A DNA stretch of 52,760 bases, from NCBI GenBank assembly GCA_964400165.1, contig CAYNSX010000013.1, forward strand, positions 1-52,760. The letters are read 5' to 3'. The notes under the pieces are model-generated. The model did no database searches. It was not told the DNA's origin and saw nothing but the letters and a program-made list of their open reading frames with translations. Shown here in pieces: positions 12,753-19,440 of this stretch. Source of the DNA: CAYNSX01 sp964400165 (GTDB taxonomy: Bacteria; Armatimonadota; Hebobacteria; CAYNSX01). The position numbers and the translations under genes are program-made. The stretch's first letter is position 1; every line of letters starts with the position of its first letter.

Positions 12753-12914
12753 ATGACCGAACCACAAGAGACCCCGAAGCCGGCCCAGCCCGAAGACTGC
12801 GGCTGCGGCCAGCCCAGTGAGCACCAACACCACGAGCGCCAGCACTGCCGGTGTTGCTGCTGCTGCTGTTGTTGCTGCTGCCGGCGCCGCTGCTGCGGCC
12901 ACCGCTGCTGCTAA
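12753..12914 (+). CDS. Polycysteine metallothionein-like protein (53 aa)
   Basis: ATG at 12753 with AGAGGA six bases upstream; stop TAA at 12912-12914. The product has 53 residues, 17 of them Cys (about one third), plus five His. A Pro/Glu-rich head holds CGC (16-18), then HQHHERQH, C32, an unbroken run of ten Cys (34-43), RRR, CC (47-48), GHR and CC (52-53). I infer a metal-binding thiolate protein because it follows an ArsR repressor with an operator. Known bacterial metallothioneins space Cys as CxC or CxxC; a run of ten is unusual. The run mixes TGC and TGT codons, which argues against simple triplet slippage. It has no aromatic residues, as in metallothioneins. Confidence 0.75.
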   Translation: MTEPQETPKPAQPEDCGCGQPSEHQHHERQHCRCCCCCCCCCCRRRCCGHRCC

Positions 12915-12927
12915 CCAACAGACCTTG

Positions 12928-12955
12928 CCCCTCTCCCTGCGCGCGGGGAGAGGGG
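12928..12955. repeat. CCCTCTCC-type dispersed palindrome
   Basis: CCCCTCTCCC paired with GGGAGAGGGG around an 8-base loop, 13 bases after the polycysteine stop. It may end the arsR operon transcript. Confidence 0.7.
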
Positions 12956-13028
12956 ACGGGGGAGTGGGGTCGCCGTCGCTGTCCCGGCACTAGAGTGCCG
13001 GCAGTCCCCCTCACCCGGCCTGCGGCCA

Positions 13029-13050
13029 CCCTCTCCCGATTGGGAGAGGG
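13029..13050. repeat. CCCTCTCC-type dispersed palindrome
   Basis: CCCTCTCCC, loop GATT, GGGAGAGGG. Upstream in the same intergenic region is a second short hairpin of the form CCGGCACT-AG-AGTGCCGG (about 12975-12992). Confidence 0.7.
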
Positions 13051-13076
13051 ACTGCGCGTCTTCCCACATTGTTCAC

Positions 13077-13101
13077 CCCCTCTCCGTCTCACAGAGAGGG
13101 G
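13077..13101. repeat. CCCTCTCC-type dispersed palindrome
   Basis: CCCCTCTC paired with GAGAGGGG; the third element of the family in the 218-base gap between the polycysteine gene and the PH-domain gene. Confidence 0.65.
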
Positions 13102-13119
13102 CGAGTCGTAGGGGATTGC

Positions 13120-13125
13120 TATACT
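13120..13125 (+). promoter_or_regulatory. -10 box TATACT of a leaderless gene
   Basis: TATACT, seven bases, then the ATG at 13133 with no Shine-Dalgarno between. Confidence 0.5.
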
Positions 13126-13132
13126 CGTCGCG

Positions 13133-13786
13133 ATGCGGACGCAATTGCGCCAGGGAGAGACGGTCGCGGTGGTGGCCCGCCGGCATTGGCTGGTCTTGCT
13201 CGGCCCGGCGGCGTGGCTGATTCTGGCCGCGGCCGTGGCGGGTTGGGGCATCCGGTGGCGCTCGCAGCGCCTGGCGGCGGGGGCCGACCCGGCCGTCGGA
13301 CAAGCGGTGATGTGGGCGACCATCATTGCCGCGTTGGTGGCTGCGATCTACTTCCTGTATTGCTACTACGACCGCCAATTCAACCTCTGGGCGGTGACGA
13401 ACGAGCGCATCATTGACGAGTACGGCGTCTTCTCGCACAACGCCAAGGAGACGCCGTTGAGCAAGATCAACAATGTCGCCTATACGCAGTCGCTCTTCGG
13501 GCTGATGCTGAACTACGGGAATGTGGAGATTCAAAGCGCGGCCGAGCAGGGCGCCACGATCATCCGCCTCGTCGGCGATCCGCGCCGCCTCAAAGACGCC
13601 GTCACGGAAAGCCAGGCATCGGAGCAGCACGGCGCAGTGCGCGACCAGGCGGTCGCGGTGGCGCAGGCGCTGCGCGGCGCCGGAGAGGGGGCGGAACTCG
13701 GCCCGACGAAAGTGTGTCCTTACTGTGCGGAGACCATCAAGGCGCAGGCCGTCGTGTGCCGGTATTGCGGGAGAGACCTGAAATGA
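13133..13786 (+). CDS. Membrane protein with bacterial PH domain and zinc ribbon
   Basis: 217 residues. An N-terminal soluble piece, RTQLRQGETVAVVARRHW, is followed by two membrane helices (residues about 20-40 and 60-82). A bPH2-type domain follows: FNLWAVTNERIIDEYGVFSHNAKETPLSKINNVAYTQSLFGLMLNYGNVEIQSAAEQGATIIRLVGDP. The C-terminus is a zinc ribbon, KVCPYCAETIKAQAVVCRYCGRDLK, with two CxxC pairs. This is the common YdbT/DUF304 layout; the role is probably envelope-related but not defined. It overlaps the lipoprotein start by four bases. Confidence 0.8.
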   Translation: MRTQLRQGETVAVVARRHWLVLLGPAAWLILAAAVAGWGIRWRSQRLAAGADPAVGQAVMWATIIAALVAAIYFLYCYYDRQFNLWAVTNERIIDEYGVFSHNAKETPLSKINNVAYTQSLFGLMLNYGNVEIQSAAEQGATIIRLVGDPRRLKDAVTESQASEQHGAVRDQAVAVAQALRGAGEGAELGPTKVCPYCAETIKAQAVVCRYCGRDLK

Positions 13787-14370
13787 TGCGGAAGTCCGTG
13801 CGGTTCGTATCAATCGTCACAGTGTGCGCAGCGACGGTAGCCCTGGCCGGCTGCGGCGGGTACGGCGCCACGAGCAATAACACGCCGCCGCCGGTCCTAG
13901 CCAACACACCGCCGCCCGCGTCACCGACCATCACGGCGCCGGCCCCGCCGCCGGTCACCGACGCGATGCCGTTCGTATTCGACCTGACCCCGCTCGTCGG
14001 AACGGTCGGCGCCTCCGAGCCGCTGGCGCTGACGATGTCAGTGTCGAACGGATCGAAGAAAGTCGTCACCGTGGACAAGCGGTTCCCGCAACTCGAATAC
14101 CGCGTCTACGACGCGCAGGGCAAGCAAATGCCCGGCCCGCCGGTGGTCCAGACCGTCGTGCGGCAAGTGGCCTGCGCTGACCTGGCAACGCTGAAGCCAA
14201 CCGAGTCCATCGCGACACAGAACTCCGTGCCAATCTGGAAGTGGAAACTGGCGCCCGGCGTCTATGGCATCGAGGCGACGCTGACCATTCCCGGCGTGGG
14301 CGCCGACTGCGACCTGAACCCATTCAAGGGCAAGATCGTCAGCCGGCGGGCGGCGTTTACGGTCAAATAG
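13783..14370 (+). CDS. Putative lipoprotein with BsuPI-like domain
   Basis: 195 residues from the ATG at 13783, coupled to the PH-domain gene. A lipoprotein signal (RFVSIVTVCAATVALAGCGG) ends in the lipobox LAGC, followed by a Pro-rich linker. The domain PLALTMSVSNGSKKVVTVDKRFPQLEYRVYDAQGKQM ... WKWKLAPGVYGIEATLTIPG resembles the beta-sandwich of BsuPI-type proteinase inhibitors, which I hold loosely. It should be anchored to a membrane facing the periplasm. Confidence 0.65.
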   Translation: MMRKSVRFVSIVTVCAATVALAGCGGYGATSNNTPPPVLANTPPPASPTITAPAPPPVTDAMPFVFDLTPLVGTVGASEPLALTMSVSNGSKKVVTVDKRFPQLEYRVYDAQGKQMPGPPVVQTVVRQVACADLATLKPTESIATQNSVPIWKWKLAPGVYGIEATLTIPGVGADCDLNPFKGKIVSRRAAFTVK

Positions 14371-14438
14371 CGGGCTTCGTCGGGGACTGATAGCACTTCG
14401 AATTCGCCCGTCTGATTCAGTGGGAATCGATGGTCAGT

Positions 14439-14470
14439 TTGTTGGGGCAATTCATGAATTGCCCCAACAA
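14439..14470. terminator. Perfect 32-base palindrome between convergent genes
   Basis: The arm TTGTTGGGGCAATTCA is followed at once by its exact reverse complement, giving a 16-bp stem. It lies between the convergent lipoprotein gene and the saccharopine-dehydrogenase-like gene, so bidirectional termination is plausible. The look is of a dispersed repeat rather than a classic intrinsic terminator with a T run. Confidence 0.6.
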
Positions 14471-14533
14471 TTCAGTGCCCGGCCCCCGGCGCCGCGCGGG
14501 AACAGTTTTCACCACAGCCTGATCCGTTGACTG

Positions 14534-15637
14534 TCACAACCCAGTCGTTGCGACATCCAGATTCACTTCCGCCCCGTGCGCCCGGAGTTCCGCGAACAGA
14601 TCCTCCGGCTCGCACCAGCCGAACGGCGACACTAATCCGCGCAGCGTGAGCGCGCCGGTCGCCAGCCGCGCCGCGGCAACCGCCGCGGGCGTGGCGACGA
14701 CCACCGGCCCCAGCGGGCGGCTCGACGCGAACACGCGGCCCCGCACCACCACCGCCTTCCCGTCGTGCACTCCGGAGACGGATACCAGCAGGCATCCGCG
14801 CGGCGTGCCGAACGGATAGAGCGGCAGCGACAGCAGCCGTGCCCAGCGCGCCAAGCGGCGGCGCCGCGCCGGGTCGCGCTGCCGCGAAATGAAGGCGACG
14901 CCGGCGTTCAGCAGCCGCAGTTCGAGGCCGGCCTTGAATTCGACCGCGGCGGCGCCAACGAGTGGGGGCAGCAAGTCGTAGTCGGGGCTTTCGACGAGCC
15001 GCACAGTGCGCTCGCCCATTGGCGCGCCGAAATCGACCTGCTCCGGCTCCGTCCAGCCCGCCACTTCGCGCCAGCCGCCGGCGGCGGGGACGGTGTAGGT
15101 ATCGCCCGCTGAAGTGAGCAGCGATGCGATCGTCGCGGCGCCGCGCGGGTTGCGGTTGCCCGGCGCCAGCGCAATCAGCACGCGGTCGATGCGGTCGAGT
15201 CGCGCCGCCGCCCAGCGGACGATGCACCCGGAGATGCAGGGCACCGTCGACAGGCCGGGCATTACGGCGATGTCCCGGGGCTGCGCCGCGCCGGCACACT
15301 CGCGCACGCGGCGGGCGTGCTCGCGGGCGTCGCTGATGTCGGCGTAATGCACGCCGCCCGCCAGACAGCGCTCGAGGATGGTGAGCGGCTGCTCTTGGAA
15401 GGGGCCGATACAGTTGACTGCGACCGCGGCGCCGTCGAGCGCGGCGTCCATGCTGTCGGGCTCGCCCAATGACACGGCACGGTAGTCCACGCCCAGTCGT
15501 CGCGCCAGGCGCTCACCGCGCCAGGCGTCGCGGCCGGTGATGGTGACCGGCACGCCCTGCTTGCGCGTCAGTTCGGCGACCAGCCGCCCGAACACGCCCG
15601 TGCCGCCGAACACGACGACGCGGCCGGGCGCGGTCAT
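14534..15637 (-). CDS. Saccharopine dehydrogenase-like NAD(P)-binding protein
   Basis: 367 residues; the ATG at 15637 overlaps the csaB stop (ATGA), so the longer open frame is a shadow of csaB. A Rossmann nucleotide-binding site, VVVFGGTGVFGRLVAEL, is followed by VAVNCIGPFQEQPLTILERCLAGGVHYADISD, characteristic of the saccharopine dehydrogenase superfamily (trans-acting enoyl reductase-like members). The substrate is unknown. The coupling to csaB hints at envelope polymer or lipid chemistry, which is only context. Confidence 0.75.
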   Translation of the reverse strand: MTAPGRVVVFGGTGVFGRLVAELTRKQGVPVTITGRDAWRGERLARRLGVDYRAVSLGEPDSMDAALDGAAVAVNCIGPFQEQPLTILERCLAGGVHYADISDAREHARRVRECAGAAQPRDIAVMPGLSTVPCISGCIVRWAAARLDRIDRVLIALAPGNRNPRGAATIASLLTSAGDTYTVPAAGGWREVAGWTEPEQVDFGAPMGERTVRLVESPDYDLLPPLVGAAAVEFKAGLELRLLNAGVAFISRQRDPARRRRLARWARLLSLPLYPFGTPRGCLLVSVSGVHDGKAVVVRGRVFASSRPLGPVVVATPAAVAAARLATGALTLRGLVSPFGWCEPEDLFAELRAHGAEVNLDVATTGL

Positions 15638-16692
15638 CCCTGGACGCGCAGGCCCAGCGTCTCGGCGACGAGGCGGATGTTCTGTTCCGCCGCGGTGCGC
15701 AGAGCGATGAGTCGTTCGTTCTGCGCAGCCACGATGTCGCCGCGGTGCTTGACCGCATCCAGCAGCGCCTGCCCGAGTTTCTGCTCTTCGACCCGCGGCA
15801 ATTGCGCCACCGGCGGCCGCCCGAGCGCGTCGAGGAAGGCCGCCACTTTCGGGTCGTAACTCAACCCCAGCACCGGCACCCCCGCCAGCGCACCGAGAAT
15901 CAGCGCGTGCAGCCGCACGCCGACGAGCAGCGTCACCGGCCGCAGCGCGCCGAGCAGTTCCGCCGGGTGCGCCGGCGGCACCAGCACGCGGCCGTTCGCC
16001 GCGGACGCACAGGCGCCGGCGACATCGTGGTCGAGTTTCTCGTCGAACGGCACCGCCACGACCAGCCGGTTCATCGCCAGCGCCACGCCGCGCAGCGCCC
16101 GCCCCAGCGGCGCCACCCACTCGTTTTTCTCGAAGGGCCGCGGGCACACCACCAGCGCACCGCTGATCAGCGGCTCGGCGGGCCGCGGCTCGAGCAGCAG
16201 CGCCAGGTCGGCAGTGACATGCACGGGCGGGCGCGTCACACCCAATTCCTTGAGGAACTCCGCCGACGCCGAGTCGCGCACGGTGACCAGGTCGACGCGA
16301 TCGAGCTCCGTCTTCGCCAGCCGGCGGATCCACGCCCGCTGCAGGGGGCCCATTCCTTGCGCGAAGACGATGACGGGCTTGCGCGCCCGGCGGGCGGCGT
16401 CGAGCAGCGCCAGGTAATAGAGCGGCGACCGCCACGAGGTGACATCCTGCAGCAGCCCGCCGCCGCCGAGCAGGAACGCGTCGCACGCGCCGATGGCTGC
16501 CTTCGCATCACGCACGCCGCGGCGATGCGCGGCGATGCCGTGCAGCGTGCTGGTGGCGTCGGGATTGTCGGACAGCGCGGCGAGTTCGCAGTCGGGCAGC
16601 AGCCGCCGGAACCCGGTGACCGCGCCCGCCAGGACGGCTTCATCCCCCAGATTGCCGCACCCGTAGTAGCCGGCCAGCAATAGGCGCGTCAC
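15634..16692 (-). CDS. csaB: Polysaccharide pyruvyl transferase CsaB
   Basis: 352 residues. Motifs: LLLAGYYGCGNLGDEAVLAG at the N-terminus, DAFLLGGGGLLQDVTSWRSPLYYL, VIVFAQGMGPLQRAWIR, and GVRLHALILGALAGVPVLGLSYDPKVAAFLDALG, the glycosyltransferase-B-like CsaB signature. CsaB adds ketal pyruvate from PEP to cell-wall polysaccharide, which SLH-domain proteins bind. No SLH protein is in the window. The GTG start overlaps the preceding zinc-ribbon gene (GTGA), and its stop overlaps the next ATG. It is therefore in a minus-strand operon running from 17514 to 14534. Confidence 0.9.
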   Translation of the reverse strand: MTRLLLAGYYGCGNLGDEAVLAGAVTGFRRLLPDCELAALSDNPDATSTLHGIAAHRRGVRDAKAAIGACDAFLLGGGGLLQDVTSWRSPLYYLALLDAARRARKPVIVFAQGMGPLQRAWIRRLAKTELDRVDLVTVRDSASAEFLKELGVTRPPVHVTADLALLLEPRPAEPLISGALVVCPRPFEKNEWVAPLGRALRGVALAMNRLVVAVPFDEKLDHDVAGACASAANGRVLVPPAHPAELLGALRPVTLLVGVRLHALILGALAGVPVLGLSYDPKVAAFLDALGRPPVAQLPRVEEQKLGQALLDAVKHRGDIVAAQNERLIALRTAAEQNIRLVAETLGLRVQG

Positions 16693-17126
16693 TCCTCCGG
16701 GATGTCCTCGGGCGGCGCGCCCTCTCCCGTCACGCGGGCGACGCAGCGCTGAATGGTCCCCTTGCGCCGCTCCCAGTCGTCTTCGGTGACCATGACGCAG
16801 ACGACTACTTGACGGGTGGGAATGGGGGGGATCACGATGATTCCAAGCTGCTGGATGGGCGTTGGGGGAGGTTCCGGCGGTGGTTCCGACACGATCCGTT
16901 CCAAGACGGCCGTGATGCCCTCGGCGCGCAGCATTCGGATGAGGTCATCGCACGACCCCAGGTCCCCCTCGAAGATGATGCGCATATTTTCCAGAGTGCG
17001 TGGGGCCGGAGGGGCATCGGTCGCGGAGTCCCCTTCGCGCATCTCCTCCACCAGCGCGACGCCGCAATCGGGACAGGTTGCGATGCCGCGCACATATTCG
17101 AACCGGCACTGCGGGCAGAAGGGCAC
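16689..17126 (-). CDS. Zinc-ribbon, DUF2007-like protein (paralogue A)
   Basis: 145 residues, GTG start. MPFCPQCRFEYVRGIATCPDCGVALVEE is a two-CxxC zinc ribbon. Next comes a small alpha/beta domain (MRIIFEGDLGSCDDLIRMLRAEGITAVLERI ... VCVMVTEDDWERRKGTIQRCV), like the DUF2007 putative signal-transducing fold. A Pro-rich insertion (PPPEPPPTPIQQ) splits it. It is one of three adjacent paralogues and overlaps csaB by four bases. Confidence 0.7.
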   Translation of the reverse strand: MPFCPQCRFEYVRGIATCPDCGVALVEEMREGDSATDAPPAPRTLENMRIIFEGDLGSCDDLIRMLRAEGITAVLERIVSEPPPEPPPTPIQQLGIIVIPPIPTRQVVVCVMVTEDDWERRKGTIQRCVARVTGEGAPPEDIPEE

Positions 17127-17163
17127 GCCTACCGATCCCTTTCGACATCATAGCGGAGCGCCT

Positions 17164-17514
17164 TCATGGCGGTTCAGACTGTGCGTCCGTTTGCTCGACG
17201 CAAGCGCGGATGACCGACTCACATTGAAGCCAGTCCTCTTCGGCGACCTTGACAGTCGCCGGCAAGATGTTAGGCGCCTCGTATAGCGCAGACATGCCCT
17301 GGACAAGACATTCAATGCCGTTCTGACGGAGTTCTTGCGCCAGCAATTCGCAAATAGCCGGCTCGCCTTCAAAGACGAGATGAAATCGTTCGACGACGCG
17401 CGGCGGGATGTGTTCCGGTTCAGGCGGCAGCGCACCTACCAGGGGCAGATCGCAGTCGGCGCAGATCGCGATGCCCTCCACATACTCGGCTCGGCACTGC
17501 GGGCAGAAGGGCAT
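17164..17514 (-). CDS. Zinc-ribbon, DUF2007-like protein (paralogue B)
   Basis: 116 residues. MPFCPQCRAEYVEGIAICADCDLPLVGAL is nearly the same ribbon as paralogue A, followed by FHLVFEGEPAICELLAQELRQNGIECLVQGM ... VKVAEEDWLQCESVIRACVEQ. The ATG lies three bases after the paralogue C stop. The function is unknown; zinc binding and a regulatory role are inferred from the fold. Confidence 0.7.
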   Translation of the reverse strand: MPFCPQCRAEYVEGIAICADCDLPLVGALPPEPEHIPPRVVERFHLVFEGEPAICELLAQELRQNGIECLVQGMSALYEAPNILPATVKVAEEDWLQCESVIRACVEQTDAQSEPP

Positions 17515-17517
17515 TAC

Positions 17518-17847
17518 TTACACTTCGGCGAGGGCGGCGCGCACGATGTCATCAATCGCGTCGCGGTGGTGGCGCAGAATGCGGGCGGTCATCAGCACTG
17601 CGTACGCAGTGTAGGCGAAGGGCGAAAAGAGCGACCACTCATCGCCGCGCACCAGGCGCGGAATGCCCTCGACGGCCAACTGGCTGCGGATCAACTCGGC
17701 CTGCCGGACGGTCATGCTGTGGACAACCGGCACCAGGGGGGATTCCGCTTGCAGGCGAACCTGGCAGGCGGGACAGGCGCGCACGCTGGGAGGGAATTCC
17801 TCTCCGCAACGCGGGCAGTGCAGCGAGGCAGGCGGCAGCGCGGTCAC
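17518..17847 (-). CDS. Zinc-ribbon, DUF2007-like protein (paralogue C)
   Basis: 109 residues from GTG 17847. The ribbon is LHCPRCGEEFPPSVRACPACQVRLQ; the second domain is PVVHSMTVRQAELIRSQLAVEGIPRLVRGDEWSLFSPFAYTAYAVLMTARILRHHRDAIDDIV. TACAAT eight bases upstream of the GTG and no Shine-Dalgarno decide this start against longer frames. First gene of the minus-strand operon through csaB. Confidence 0.65.
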   Translation of the reverse strand: MTALPPASLHCPRCGEEFPPSVRACPACQVRLQAESPLVPVVHSMTVRQAELIRSQLAVEGIPRLVRGDEWSLFSPFAYTAYAVLMTARILRHHRDAIDDIVRAALAEV

Positions 17848-17855
17848 GCGCGGCG

Positions 17856-17861
17856 ATTGTA
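17856..17861 (-). promoter_or_regulatory. -10 box TACAAT of the zinc-ribbon/csaB operon
   Basis: TACAAT, eight bases, GTG on the minus strand; no Shine-Dalgarno. It lies in the 49-base divergent gap with the small plus-strand gene at 17897. Confidence 0.45.
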
Positions 17862-17896
17862 CCAGCGCGGGCCCGGCCTCCGCCGGAAGGGCGGCG

Positions 17897-18127
17897 ATGG
17901 AATCGCCATTGAGCCGCGAAGACTTGCAGACCAAGGTCTGCACGGAAGCCGACCAGATGCTGGCGGCGCTGCGCCGCGCCCTCGAAGCCGCCCCCGATGC
18001 CCGCGCCCGCGCGCAACTGGAAGCGCTCATCGCCAAGGCCGCCACTCTGCGCGAGCGCTTGGTGCATGTCTTCGAGGAGGCGCCGCCGGTTCCCGCCGAG
18101 ACGGCGGAAGCCCCGGCCGGCGACTAG
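17897..18127 (+). CDS. Small helical hypothetical protein
   Basis: 76 residues from the ATG at 17897, with GGAAGGG upstream. The sequence is nearly all amphipathic helix (LSREDLQTKVCTEADQMLAALRRALEAAPDARARAQLEALIAKAATLRERLVHVFEE) with a Pro/Ala tail. Its TAG shares bases with the mtaD stop in a CTAG on opposite strands. No family is recognised; it could still be a non-coding frame. Confidence 0.45.
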   Translation: MESPLSREDLQTKVCTEADQMLAALRRALEAAPDARARAQLEALIAKAATLRERLVHVFEEAPPVPAETAEAPAGD

Positions 18128-19440
18128 CGCGCCGCGGCGAGCAGGCGCTGCGTCGCCGCGTTCGCTTGGGTGCGCACCAGATCCGCGTCGATCGTGGTCA
18201 GCGCGCCGTCGCGCACCAACACCTTGCCCGCCACCATTACGGTCCGCACATCCGAGGAGCGCGCGCTGTAGGCGAGGTGCGACACCAGGTTCGTCGTCGG
18301 CGCCAGGTGCAGGCCGCGGGTGTCGATGAGAATTAGGTCAGCCTGATAGCCCGCCGCTAGGCGGCCGATGCGGTCGCCCATCCCGAGCACTTCCGCGGCA
18401 TCGCGCGTCGCCATGCGCAGCGCCTGGAGGGCGGGCACAGCGGTCGGGTCGCCGGTGACGCCCTTATGAATGAGCGCGGCCAGCCGCACCTCTTCGAGCA
18501 AATCGAGATTGTTGTTGCTCGCCGGGCCGTCGGTGCCGAGGCCGACGGTCACGCCCGCCCGCAGCATCTGCGGCACTGGCGCGATGCCAGCGGCCAGTTT
18601 CAGGTTGGCGCCGGGATTGTGCGCGACGCCGATGCGCTTGCGCGCCAGCAGTTCGATCTCGTCGTCGGTCGGGTGGACGCAATGCGCGGCGATGATGGGC
18701 GCAATGCCGTCGAAGGCGCCGAGTGAGTCCCAGTAGGCAATCGGCGTCATCCCGAAGTCGCGGCGGGCGTTTTCGACCTCCTCGCGTGTCTCGGAGAGGT
18801 GCGTGTGCAGCCCGACGCCCAGTCGCCGCGCCGCGTCGCACACCTTGCGCAGCAATTCCGCGCTGACGGTGTACGGCGCGTGCGGCCCGAAGACGGTTGA
18901 GATGCGTCCGTCGGCGCGGCCGCGGTACTCGGCGACGAACTCCGTGGCCTGCGCCAGTTGCCGCGAGACATCGGGCATCACTTCCATCACAACGCCCGAC
19001 AACACCGCCCGACTGCCGCTTTCCTCGACCGCCCGCGCCGTCACCGCGGGCTGAAAATACATATCGCACACCGTCGTCACGCCCCCCAGCAGCGACTCCG
19101 CAACGCCGAGCACCGTGCCCCAATAGATGTCCTCACCGGTCAGGTGCTTCTCGAGTGGCCAGATGGTCTCTTGCAGCCAGGGCATCAGCGGCTGGTCGTC
19201 GGCGACGCCGCGCAGCAGCGTCATCGCCAGATGCGTGTGGCAGTTGATCAGCCCGGGTAGCGCGACGAACCCGGCGCCGTCGATCACTTCTTCATCGGGG
19301 AGCGGCGCCAGCGGCTGCGCGCTGACGGCACTGATGCGGTCGCCCTCGATGCGAATCCAGCCGGGGTTGAGCACCGCCTCCGGCGGCTCCATCGGCAGCA
19401 CCGTCGCGCCGGCAATGAGCATGCGTCGCTCGAGACTCAC
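18124..19440 (-). CDS. mtaD: 5-methylthioadenosine/S-adenosylhomocysteine deaminase-type amidohydrolase
   Basis: 438 residues, GTG start overlapping the upstream stop (GTGA). It is a metal-dependent amidohydrolase barrel with LINCHTHLAMTLLRGVADD and the substrate loop LMPWLQETIWPLEKHLT. Further along are HLSETREEV, IIAAHCVHPTDDEIELLARKRIGVAHNPGANLKLAAG and VGLGTDGPASNNNLDLLEE. This is the MtaD/SsnA-like family that deaminates MTA and SAH to inosyl products for methionine salvage. The length is normal. Related nucleoside or guanine deaminases cannot be fully excluded, but the PWL-x(7)-E segment favours MtaD. Confidence 0.88.
   Translation of the reverse strand: MSLERRMLIAGATVLPMEPPEAVLNPGWIRIEGDRISAVSAQPLAPLPDEEVIDGAGFVALPGLINCHTHLAMTLLRGVADDQPLMPWLQETIWPLEKHLTGEDIYWGTVLGVAESLLGGVTTVCDMYFQPAVTARAVEESGSRAVLSGVVMEVMPDVSRQLAQATEFVAEYRGRADGRISTVFGPHAPYTVSAELLRKVCDAARRLGVGLHTHLSETREEVENARRDFGMTPIAYWDSLGAFDGIAPIIAAHCVHPTDDEIELLARKRIGVAHNPGANLKLAAGIAPVPQMLRAGVTVGLGTDGPASNNNLDLLEEVRLAALIHKGVTGDPTAVPALQALRMATRDAAEVLGMGDRIGRLAAGYQADLILIDTRGLHLAPTTNLVSHLAYSARSSDVRTVMVAGKVLVRDGALTTIDADLVRTQANAATQRLLAAAR

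Noticed and set aside
12261..12902. An Ala-rich minus-strand frame antisense to arsR and the polycysteine gene
   Set aside because: Poly-Ala (GCA/GCC) simply mirrors the TGC run. arsR has strong family motifs on the other strand.
12753..12914. The cysteine run as a mere (TGC)n microsatellite
   Set aside because: TGC and TGT are mixed, Cys also occurs outside the run in CGC and CC pairs, and there is a ribosome binding site behind an ArsR gene. Not excluded; stated as the main refuting test.
12851..13111. A poly-Leu frame (MLLLLLLLLLPAPLLRP) over the cysteine-codon run
   Set aside because: It is the CTG frame of the same run, has no ribosome binding site, and continues into palindromic repeats. 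The Cys frame has a site, a sensible stop and the arsR context.
14534..16486. A 650-codon minus-strand frame that would fuse csaB antiframe sequence to the saccharopine-dehydrogenase-like protein
   Set aside because: csaB occupies another frame with intact motifs, and the ATG at 15637 overlapping its stop explains the true start.
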